The notes beneath the pieces were generated by a model. The model did not search any database. It was not told where the DNA came from and saw nothing but the letters and a program-made list of their open reading frames with translations. A stretch of 9,926 bases of DNA from Nitrospirota bacterium. GTDB taxonomy: Bacteria; Nitrospirota; RBG-16-64-22; JACRHK01. Made by a program: the position numbers and the translations under genes. The stretch spans positions 1 through 9,926 of the forward strand of contig JACRHK010000268.1 of NCBI GenBank assembly GCA_016217625.1. The letters are read 5' to 3'. Shown in pieces: positions 1 through 5,203 of this stretch; position 1 is the stretch's first letter, and each line of letters opens with the position of its first letter.

Positions 1-153
1 CACCAGGAGAGGGGAGGAATTTTCCGAGACGGCGTTTTCCAACACGTTCTGGAAGCCTTCCACCCAGAGGCGCTGGATCTCGTCGTGGAAGGCGGTGAGG
101 TTGTCCGGGTGAGGCCAGGGCCCCCCCTTGAGCCGCAGTTTGAGCGAAGCCAT
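1..153 (-). CDS. Unrecognised gene, 5' part only (51 codons, runs off the left edge)
   Basis: An open frame starts at ATG 153-151 on the minus strand and stays open to position 1. It begins MASLKLRLKG and continues with a segment that looks like real protein, including FHDEIQRLWVEGFQNVLENA, which has the hydrophobic spacing of an amphipathic helix. There is no signal peptide in the visible part. I do not recognise a family. No good Shine-Dalgarno precedes the ATG, so the start is tentative. The gene lies downstream of the response regulator, 843 bp away and in the same direction, with palindromic operator-like sites between them. It is therefore a possible target of that regulator. This last point is inference. 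Confidence 0.5.
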   Translation of the reverse strand, partial: MASLKLRLKGGPWPHPDNLTAFHDEIQRLWVEGFQNVLENAVSENSSPLLV

Positions 154-206
154 AGAAGATGTTCGATGTAACGGGCGTTCCATCATCTGAGGTACTCCGT
201 ATGCTC

Positions 207-245
207 CCCTTACCCTCTCCCTCTCCCCGCTGGGGCGAGGAGCTG
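207..245. repeat. REP-like CCCTCTCCC repeat, first copy
   Basis: The run CCCTTACCCTCTCCCTCTCC followed by CCGCTGGGGCGAGGAGC is a degenerate member of the CCCTCTCCCC...GGGGAGAGGG family also present at 303-392 and 9231-9282. Such elements are scattered between genes in many GC-rich genomes and can fold as hairpins in RNA. The right arm is eroded in this copy. Confidence 0.55.
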
Positions 246-302
246 ACGCGAATCTACCCCACCCTTCTCCATCTCGCATGCATAAAGACTGCGGCTACAT
301 TC

Positions 303-392
303 GCCCCCTCACCCCTCACCCCGTCGACGTCGCTCAGGGCAGGCCGTCCCTCTCCCCGGCCTGCCGGCAGGCAGGCGCATGGGGAGAGGGAA
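303..392. repeat. Composite REP-like repeat with two nested insertions
   Basis: Compared with the intact copy at 9231-9282, this copy reads CCCCCTCACCCC, then TCCCTCTCCCC, then ATGGGGAGAGGGA, with two extra blocks. The first, about 322-345, starts CGTCGACGTCGCTCAGGGCA. The second, about 358-378, contains the perfect 14-bp palindrome GCCTGCCGGCAGGC at 359-372. Removing both blocks restores the hairpin-forming repeat. It is most simply read as a repeat that took up two other short mobile-type repeats; this history is inference. Confidence 0.6.
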
Positions 393-426
393 ATGATATT
401 GAGGAAGGTTGTGAGAGCATAGATTC

Positions 427-467
427 AGTCCGGCCAGCCCGTGAGGCGGGCACGGACTGGCCGGACT
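427..467. repeat. GC-rich hairpin, 16-bp stem
   Basis: AGTCCGGCCAGCCCGT (427-442) is complementary to ACGGACTGGCCGGACT (452-467) with one mismatch that can form a G-U pair, around a 9-nt loop. It has no T-run on either side, so it is not a typical intrinsic terminator. It is followed by two further palindromic units up to 563. Confidence 0.7.
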
Positions 468-492
468 GGGGAGGGTTCCTGAGAGGATCCCG

Positions 493-516
493 GCGGTCCG
501 ATGTTCTTCGGACCGC
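493..516. repeat. Hairpin, 9-bp perfect stem
   Basis: GCGGTCCGA (493-501) and TCGGACCGC (508-516) are perfect reverse complements around the 6-nt loop TGTTCT. It lies between the 427-467 hairpin and the palindrome GGGAGGCCTCCC at 552-563. The close series of three suggests one structured element or a nested repeat cluster. Confidence 0.65.
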
Positions 517-551
517 TCCGTATCCCCAGGCATCGGAGCGGGAGGGCATCC

Positions 552-563
552 GGGAGGCCTCCC
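552..563. repeat. 12-bp palindrome GGGAGGCCTCCC
   Basis: This perfect palindrome is the third hairpin-like unit in the 427-563 cluster. No function is visible. Confidence 0.5.
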
Positions 564-635
564 AGGCAAATCGTGTGTTTCAAAGAATATCCCTCTTGCC
601 CTGGCCATTTCACATCGAGTGGAGAAGTTATGCTC

Positions 636-660
636 GGCGGGGACAGAGCCCCGCCCTACG
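636..660. repeat. Half copy of the GTAGGGC repeat
   Basis: GGCGGGG (636-642) and CCCCGCC (649-655) form a 7-bp stem around ACAGAG. The reverse complement starts CGTAGGGCGGGGCTC and matches the arm of the inverted pair at 2660-2714, which reads GTAGGGCGGCCCTCC. The two therefore belong to the same dispersed repeat family. Confidence 0.65.
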
Positions 661-697
661 TTAAACTGCGAGGGGAAGGGTTTTCACGATGTAACCA

Positions 698-713
698 ACC
701 AAAAACCACGCCA
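698..713 (-). promoter_or_regulatory. Weak candidate sigma-54 promoter
   Basis: The minus strand reads TGGCGTGGTTTTTGGT, which fits TGGCAC-N5-TTGCW at TGGC and TTG. It has GG where the -12 element normally has GC. It points toward the left-edge gene and lies about 100 bp downstream of the palindrome at 801-820, a typical enhancer distance for NtrC-family activators. The poor -12 element keeps this speculative. Confidence 0.2.
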
Positions 714-800
714 GATCTGTACGTAATCGTCTTTTTATTGAAATAACAATGAGATAGATACAGAGCCTTTAGATGAATCTTAAAGAAATCAAGGGGTCGG

Positions 801-820
801 GGTGGTGAATATTCACCACC
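801..820. promoter_or_regulatory. Operator-like perfect 20-bp palindrome
   Basis: GGTGGTGAATATTCACCACC is a perfect palindrome and is identical to the one at 1007-1026. Chance recurrence of an exact 20-mer within 230 bp is negligible. It has the size of a dimeric activator site and lies next to the gene of a regulator with a Fis-type HTH. That this regulator binds it is inference. Confidence 0.7.
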
Positions 821-867
821 ATAGGAAGGGGGAATGAAGTTGATAATATGGTTGAGAAGAGCCTTTA

Positions 868-880
868 TATTATCTTGATT
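868..880 (-). promoter_or_regulatory. IHF-like site
   Basis: The minus strand reads AATCAAGATAATA, one mismatch from the IHF consensus WATCAANNNNTTR. It lies between the tandem palindromes (986-1026) and the single one (801-820), in an AT-rich stretch where DNA bending would fit sigma-54 activation. Matches of this quality are common in AT-rich DNA. Confidence 0.2.
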
Positions 881-985
881 TTAGAAAACAGATTCTTCGC
901 TCTGCTCAGAAAGACAGAAGGGGGGGTCGCAGAAACGGGTTGGAGGTCAATACAGAAACCTTTGGATTTACATATGGTTACAGAG

Positions 986-1005
986 AGTGGTGAATATTAA
1001 CCGCC
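986..1005. promoter_or_regulatory. Operator-like imperfect palindrome (17/20)
   Basis: AGTGGTGAATATTAACCGCC matches the 20-bp palindrome at 17 of 20 positions. It starts 21 bp before the perfect copy at 1007, so the two dimer sites are two helical turns apart on the same face of the DNA. It covers the stop codon of the response regulator gene (999-997). Confidence 0.65.
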
Positions 1006-2376
1006 CGGTGGTGAATATTCACCACCTGGATTGATCTTTTTTAAGCGATAGCGGAAGGTGCTGCGATCCATCTGGAGGAGTTGGGCGGCCTGGGTAAGAT
1101 TCCCCCCGGTTTGATGAAGCGCTTCATTCAGGATGCGCGCCTGAAGCTGATCCAAGGACCACCCCTGGGCCAACAGCGTCCGGAAGGCAAGTTGGAGCGG
1201 ATTCGCCACATGATCCGGAGGAAGGTCTTTGGCGTCAATCCATTCACCCCTGTGCGTCAGGGTGATCCGCTCCAGCAGGTTCTCCAGCTCTCGCACGTTA
1301 CCCGGCCACGCCCTCTGCTTGAGGGCAGCCATCCCATCCGGCGTCACGCCCCGGATCTGCCGGCCCAGCTCTTCGTTGAACCGGCGGAGGAAATGGGAAA
1401 CCAGCAGATCCAGGTCGTCACCGCGGTCCCTGAGCGGAGGGAGATGCAAAGGCATGACATGCAGCCGGTAATAGAGGTCCTCCCGGAACTTCCCCTGCCG
1501 GACCGCGCGCAACAGATCCTGGTTCGTGGCCGCGATGATGCGGAAATCCACCTTCTTCTCCTGCCCGCCGCCGAGGGGCTCCACGGTGCGCGTCTCCAGC
1601 ACCCGGAGGAGCTTTGCCTGCGCCGAACGGCTCAACTCCGCCACTTCATCGAGAAACAGCGTCCCGCCGTCCGCCTGCAAGAGCCGTCCGGGGCGATCCT
1701 GCCGGGCGTCTGTAAAGGCGCCCCGCGCGACGCCGAAGAGCTCGCTTTCGATCAGGGGCTCCGGGATAGCCGCACAGTTCAATGTGACCAGCGGGCCTCC
1801 CCTCCTTGGGCTTTCGTAGTGGATCGCGCGCGCCAGCAGCTCCTTCCCCGTGCCGCTCTCCCCCATGATCAGGACCGTGGTGTCGGCGGCGGCGACTTCC
1901 CGTGCCTGCTCCTTCACCCGCCGTATCGCGGGACACTCCCCCAGGATCCCGTCGAACCCGAACTGGGAGAGGATCTGTTGCTTGAGGGCGCGGTTTTCCC
2001 GATCGAGCTGGCGGATCTGGAGCGCGCGGCGGATGACCCACTTCAGGCGGTCGTGATCCAGCGGCTTCTGCAGATAGTCGAAGGCCCCCTGCCGCATGGC
2101 CTCCACGGCGGAAGGGATCGTGCCGTGCGCCGTGATGATGATGAGCGGCGTCTCCGGTTGAGAACGCCGCAGCGGCTGGAGGAGATCGATCCCGTTCATG
2201 TCTCCCAGTTGCAGGTCCGACAGCACAAGATCGATGTCCTCCTCTTGCAATCGCTGGACGGCCTCCTTTCCCTGCGCGCAAGGGATAACACGGTACCCTT
2301 CCCGCGTCAGAAGGAGATCCAGGAGATGCCGCATCCGGTCGTCGTCTTCCACCAGGAGGACGGACTCATTGGCCAC
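997..2376 (-). CDS. Sigma-54-dependent response regulator, NtrC/AtoC class
   Basis: A 459-residue cytoplasmic transcription activator, close to the usual family length. The receiver domain (about 5-115) has E10/D11, the phospho-acceptor D54 in LVLSDLQ, T82 and K104. The AAA+ domain (about 143-370) has Walker A GESGTGKE (172-179), Walker B GGTLFLDEV (237-245) and arginine-finger residues R298 and R304. A Fis-type HTH (about 420-450) ends with DRSTFRYRLKKI. The sigma-54 contact loop is GAFTDA (219-224) instead of the usual GAFTGA, a variant that also occurs in active family members as far as I recall. The start is GTG at 2376, with a strong AGGAGGT five bases upstream. The last nine or so residues are encoded by an operator-like palindrome. 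The probable partner is the histidine kinase gene upstream. Target genes are unknown; polysaccharide genes are suggested by context. Confidence 0.93.
   Translation of the reverse strand: MANESVLLVEDDDRMRHLLDLLLTREGYRVIPCAQGKEAVQRLQEEDIDLVLSDLQLGDMNGIDLLQPLRRSQPETPLIIITAHGTIPSAVEAMRQGAFDYLQKPLDHDRLKWVIRRALQIRQLDRENRALKQQILSQFGFDGILGECPAIRRVKEQAREVAAADTTVLIMGESGTGKELLARAIHYESPRRGGPLVTLNCAAIPEPLIESELFGVARGAFTDARQDRPGRLLQADGGTLFLDEVAELSRSAQAKLLRVLETRTVEPLGGGQEKKVDFRIIAATNQDLLRAVRQGKFREDLYYRLHVMPLHLPPLRDRGDDLDLLVSHFLRRFNEELGRQIRGVTPDGMAALKQRAWPGNVRELENLLERITLTHRGEWIDAKDLPPDHVANPLQLAFRTLLAQGWSLDQLQARILNEALHQTGGNLTQAAQLLQMDRSTFRYRLKKINPGGEYSPPGG
1007..1026. promoter_or_regulatory. Operator-like perfect palindrome inside the regulator gene's 3' end
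   Basis: A second exact copy of GGTGGTGAATATTCACCACC. It lies within the reading frame and encodes part of the C-terminal residues GGEYSPPGG, downstream of the HTH. With 986-1005 it forms a tandem pair, as seen for cooperative enhancer sites of NtrC-class proteins. Confidence 0.7.
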
Positions 2377-2381
2377 GTTCT

Positions 2382-2388
2382 ACCTCCT
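2382..2388 (-). promoter_or_regulatory. Shine-Dalgarno of the response regulator
   Basis: AGGAGGT on the minus strand lies five bases upstream of the GTG at 2376 and decides this start. The heptamer array at 2390-2410 begins just upstream. Confidence 0.8.
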
Positions 2389-2389
2389 C

Positions 2390-2410
2390 GTCAGGCGTCA
2401 GGGGTCAGGC
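2390..2410. repeat. Tandem heptamer array GTCAGGN x3
   Basis: Three consecutive 7-mers, GTCAGGC, GTCAGGG and GTCAGGC, stand directly upstream of the regulator's ribosome binding site. One inverted unit, GTCTGACCCC (2474-2483), lies 64 bp away, so this array follows the same edge-inverted pattern as the arrays in the other spacers, though weakly. Confidence 0.65.
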
Positions 2411-2488
2411 GCGAGGGGATTATACCATGTTTCCCTAACTTCTCAACCCTGTCCTAAGGCTGCTCTCCTTCTTGTCTGACCCCTTCAT

Positions 2489-2529
2489 CCCCCTCCTTTG
2501 TAAGGACCCCGCTCCGAGCGGGGCAGGGG
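2489..2529. repeat. Nested hairpin element
   Basis: CCCCGCT (2507-2513) and AGCGGGG (2517-2523) form a perfect 7-bp stem around CCG. CCCCCTCC on the left and GGGGGAGG on the right form an outer stem. There is no T-tract after it in either direction, so I call it a REP-like element rather than a terminator. Confidence 0.5.
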
Positions 2530-2570
2530 GGAGGTGAGGTGGGGGTGAGGACACGGTTAACAGGGATTAC

Positions 2571-2650
2571 GTTGTTGCGTTCTTGTGTTATTGCGTTATT
2601 GCGACAAACCCCATAACCCCATGAACCCTATAACTCAATGAACGCAATCA
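2571..2650. repeat. Inverted pair of degenerate 7-9-bp repeat arrays
   Basis: The left arm (2571-2603) repeats units like GCGTTCT, GTTATTGC and GTTATTGCG. The right arm (2606-2650) repeats AACCCCAT, AACCCCATG, AACCCTAT, AACTCAATG and AACGCAATC. The reverse complement of the right arm begins TGATTGCGTTCATTGAGTTA, which resembles the left arm, so the two arms are inverted. Confidence 0.55.
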
Positions 2651-2659
2651 CGGTCTGCT

Positions 2660-2714
2660 GTAGGGCGGCCCTCCGTGGCCGCCGAACATGGGCAGGCACG
2701 GAGGCCTGCCCTAC
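2660..2714. repeat. GTAGGGC inverted repeat pair
   Basis: GTAGGGCGGCCCTCCGTGGC begins the left arm (2660-2683). The right arm (2690-2714), read in reverse, begins GTAGGGCAGGCCTCCGTGCC. The two diverged copies are inverted around GAACAT and can form one long imperfect hairpin. A half copy stands at 636-660. Confidence 0.7.
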
Positions 2715-2726
2715 GGGAATCAACAC

Positions 2727-2800
2727 CCACCCCTCCTCCCCCTCAAATTACCCCTCACCTTGATCTTCCCCCGCAAGGTGGGAGGAGCCTAGGGAGGGAG
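2727..2800. repeat. REP-like element overlapping the 3' end of the kinase gene
   Basis: CCCCTCCTCCCCCTC, TACCCCTCACCTTGATCTTC and the GGTGGGAGGAG arm resemble the REP-like repeats elsewhere in the window. The part from 2748 rightwards is read as the Ser/Gly-rich kinase tail ending HLAGEDQGEG, which is not part of a normal HATPase domain. Confidence 0.5.
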
Positions 2801-5090
2801 ACGAAGGGAAGGGGAGCGAGATCGTGAATTCCGCCCCGCGACCCTCCGCCCTGTTCCGGGCGGCAATCTTGCCGCCGTTGGCTTCGATCAGGTTCCGCAC
2901 GTTGGTCAGGCCGAGCCCCGTCCCGTGCTCTTTCGTCGAATAAAAGGGTTCAAAGATCCGCTCTGACGCCCCATCAGGCAAGCCCGATCCGGTATCTGTC
3001 ACGCGGATTTCAATGGCCCCATTGCCGCTTAGGCGCCCTGCGATACAAATCTCTCCCTCCCTCCCCATCGCCTCTTTGGCGTTGACCAAGAGGTTCCAGA
3101 AGGCTTGCCGCACCTGTTCCGGATCTACGCGGATCTGCGGCAGGTGCGAATCGACGTCCTTGACGACCCGTATCCCGCTCGCCGTCTCGCCCTGGACAGC
3201 CCATTCCCAAAGGAGTCGATCCAGAATCGCCTCTACCCCGACATCCATGAACTCCGGAGGCTTCTGCCGGGACAGGCTCAGGAAGGAATTGATCCGATCC
3301 GTCAAGCGGTCCGACTCCGCGAGGATGTATTCCACCATCTGGCCGCTCACCTCCTTATCCACCACTCCTTCCTGCAGCATCTGCGCGGCGCTTTTGATCA
3401 CGGCGAGGGGAGTCTTGAGATCGTGCGTGAGGGAGGCGGCCAGGATGCCGGCAGAGGCCAGCTTCTCCCGTTTCAGGATCTCGGCCTGCTGGCGCGTGAT
3501 GAGGGCGATCTTCTCCTCAAGATCCTTGTTGAGCAGACGGATCGTCTGATACGATTCCGCGTTGACCAATGCCACGGCCACCTGGTTGGCAATCGTTTCC
3601 AGCAGGCGAAGATCCTCCTGGCCAACGGCGCGTTGGGTATGCGTGTTGTCGACGGCCAATGCCCCGATGACCCGGTCCTTCGCCCGCAACGGCACGATGA
3701 GAAACGAGCGCGTCTTGAACTGTTGGACCAGCTCCATGGTCAAGGGGATCGGCGGATGATGAATGTCTTCCACGAGCAGCGGCTCCCCTTTCCGGATGAC
3801 GTGGCGGGTCTCAGCCAGCGCATCGACGGGCAACTCCAGGGACTCCACAAAACGGATCATCTCCTCCGTGTCTCCAATCCCTCGCCCATGGGTCAAGACG
3901 CCACGCTCTTCATCCAGCCGGAGGATCATCCCCCGATCGAATCCCAATTCGCGCGTGATGCTGCGGAGCACGCCTTCCAGTAACGCGTCCGGATCGATGT
4001 GCGCGATGAGGGTCTTGCTGACCTCGTGCAGGGCCGTCAGCTCCCCCACCCGTCTGCGGAGGTCGAGGTTCGCCTGCTGGAGATCCAGGTTCATCTGCTG
4101 CAGCTCCCGGTACTGCGACTCGGCATGTTGTTGTTGTTCCAAGGAGAGGCTTCGGGCGTTGCTCAGATCCGCTGAGTGCTCGCGGAGCCGGTATCCGAAC
4201 CAGCCGGCGAGCGTGGAGGCCAGGAGCAAGAGCAATCCTTTCGCATCCCAGTAAGGCGGGCCATGCATCACCAGCGCCGCAATCCCGACAGCCAGCCCGA
4301 GGAGGGCCATCCACTCGCTGCGCGGGCGCCGGTTGCGCCAGACGTATTCCCATTCACAGTAGGGATGTCCGTCGGTGATGCAGAGCGTCTCCCGGATACT
4401 GGACGGGGAGAGGCCGTAAACGGTTTTGGGGATCTCCGCGATGGAATGTTTGATTTGATCGCAACTGTTCTCCAAGCAGGCGTAAAGATACTCCCCCGCT
4501 TCGCGCGCAGCCTGGTCATCCCCCTTGTAACGGATAAGCGCCGACTCAGGCGTGGTTCGAAGCACCTCGATCTTCGTGCCCATGGCATACTTCCTGACAA
4601 AGTAAGGGAGGAGTTGATGCACCTGCTCGAGGGAAAACCCCTTGCCCAGCATGATGACGGCGGGGTGAATCGTCCGCTCCATCCCGGCTTTGCGGATAAG
4701 ATCCGGGTCCCCCGAGAGAGTCTTGGCCAGCTCACAGAGGTAGAAGTAGAACTCCCCGCTGTAGTAGTTCCACTTCTTAAGCAGCATCGGGACGGTGATC
4801 TGGTAGCGGGGATCATCAATCGCTTCGTTGAGCCGGGCCGCCAACCGTTCCAATGCTTCCCGAGCCGCCTCTTCCCCGCGCCACTCCGCCGCTTCATAAC
4901 CCTCTCCTGCTGTGCGGAGGCTCTCCCGTGCCCGCCGGCGGAATACGTCCCGGTACACCTCCAGGATCGGGATGACGGCCAGGCCGCTGACGGAACCAAC
5001 CACCTTGCCCGATTGGTCCTTGCCGAAAGGCTGGTAGAGAAGGCGCCCTCGTTCGAGGATGGTGCGGGTTTTGGGGAGGAGATGATTCAT
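2748..5090 (-). CDS. Membrane sensor histidine kinase with novel N-terminal input domain and GAF domain
   Basis: 780 residues. The first 250 form a soluble region I cannot assign with confidence. It contains PYCEWEYVW (243-251), which recalls the end of V4R/heme-NO-type sensory folds; this is only a resemblance. Two membrane segments follow (about 260-278 and 284-301), then a Gln/Leu-rich coiled coil (about 315-355), a GAF domain (about 365-515), a second helix and a HisKA domain with H556 in LTHDLKTPL. The ATPase domain has the N box N666/N670, G1 DTGSG (699-703) and G2 HGTGLGL (722-728). It should autophosphorylate and pass phosphate to the response regulator encoded next downstream. The C-terminal 20 residues come from a REP-like repeat. 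ATG 5090 lacks a clear Shine-Dalgarno but gives a plausible start. The ligand is unknown. Confidence 0.92.
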   Translation of the reverse strand: MNHLLPKTRTILERGRLLYQPFGKDQSGKVVGSVSGLAVIPILEVYRDVFRRRARESLRTAGEGYEAAEWRGEEAAREALERLAARLNEAIDDPRYQITVPMLLKKWNYYSGEFYFYLCELAKTLSGDPDLIRKAGMERTIHPAVIMLGKGFSLEQVHQLLPYFVRKYAMGTKIEVLRTTPESALIRYKGDDQAAREAGEYLYACLENSCDQIKHSIAEIPKTVYGLSPSSIRETLCITDGHPYCEWEYVWRNRRPRSEWMALLGLAVGIAALVMHGPPYWDAKGLLLLLASTLAGWFGYRLREHSADLSNARSLSLEQQQHAESQYRELQQMNLDLQQANLDLRRRVGELTALHEVSKTLIAHIDPDALLEGVLRSITRELGFDRGMILRLDEERGVLTHGRGIGDTEEMIRFVESLELPVDALAETRHVIRKGEPLLVEDIHHPPIPLTMELVQQFKTRSFLIVPLRAKDRVIGALAVDNTHTQRAVGQEDLRLLETIANQVAVALVNAESYQTIRLLNKDLEEKIALITRQQAEILKREKLASAGILAASLTHDLKTPLAVIKSAAQMLQEGVVDKEVSGQMVEYILAESDRLTDRINSFLSLSRQKPPEFMDVGVEAILDRLLWEWAVQGETASGIRVVKDVDSHLPQIRVDPEQVRQAFWNLLVNAKEAMGREGEICIAGRLSGNGAIEIRVTDTGSGLPDGASERIFEPFYSTKEHGTGLGLTNVRNLIEANGGKIAARNRAEGRGAEFTISLPFPSSPSLGSSHLAGEDQGEG

Positions 5091-5097
5091 CGGTTCG

Positions 5098-5181
5098 TTG
5101 AGTCAATATGAAAATAAGTCAATGAGTCAATATGTTCTTTTCCTCTCCTCATTTGCCTATTGACGCAATGACTTATTGACT
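5098..5181. repeat. Inverted pair of AGTCAAT heptamer arrays
   Basis: AAGTCAATGAGTCAATA (5116-5132) and TATTGACGCAATGACTT (5158-5174) are reverse complements with two mismatches. Further AGTCAAT-type units lie outside at 5100-5109 and 5175-5181. The arrays fill the edges of the 113-bp spacer between the DUF362 gene and the kinase gene and could form a long AT-rich hairpin in the transcript. Confidence 0.65.
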
Positions 5182-5203
5182 AAAATGCCTTCATCTTCTT
5201 CCC

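Larger units (their letters stand above)
154..996. other. Long non-coding region between regulator and left-edge gene
   Basis: This 843-bp stretch has no convincing gene. Short open frames on both strands between about 160 and 750 encode low-complexity Pro/Arg/Ser-rich peptides that coincide with REP-like repeats. From left to right it holds REP-like elements (207-392), a cluster of GC-rich hairpins (427-563), a half copy of the GTAGGGC repeat (636-660), an AT-richer segment (about 660-985) and operator-like palindromes (801-820 and 986-1026). The AT-rich segment with palindromes looks regulatory. The GC-rich part looks like an accumulation site for small repeats. Confidence 0.6.
2377..2747. 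other. Repeat-filled spacer between kinase and regulator genes
   Basis: This 371-bp gap has no gene. From left to right it holds the regulator's Shine-Dalgarno (2382-2388), a GTCAGG heptamer array (2390-2410), a nested hairpin (2489-2529), inverted octamer-like arrays (2571-2650), the GTAGGGC inverted pair (2660-2714) and the end of a REP-like element that continues into the kinase gene (about 2727-2800). So large a spacer between a kinase and its regulator is unusual and is made almost wholly of repeats. No clear terminator or promoter is visible. Confidence 0.65.

Noticed and set aside
159..746. Several 60-130-codon open frames on both strands
   Set aside because: Their peptides (for example SPACRQAG) are direct translations of REP-like and palindromic repeats, and there is no ribosome binding site or family resemblance.
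1081..2457. 458-codon open frame on the plus strand opposite the response regulator
   Set aside because: It lies antisense to a gene with every family motif and gives a Pro/Arg/Leu-rich product with no recognisable domain. It is a GC-rich shadow.
2489..2529. Possible intrinsic terminator between kinase and regulator genes
   Set aside because: There is a GC stem but no T-run on either strand; it fits the REP-like repeats better.
2748..5090. Identification of the kinase as PrsK (PEP-CTERM/exosortase system)
   Set aside because: GAF plus HisKA plus a sigma-54 regulator fits loosely, but PrsK has an N-terminal multi-helix membrane region that is absent here, and no PEP-CTERM or exosortase gene is in the window.
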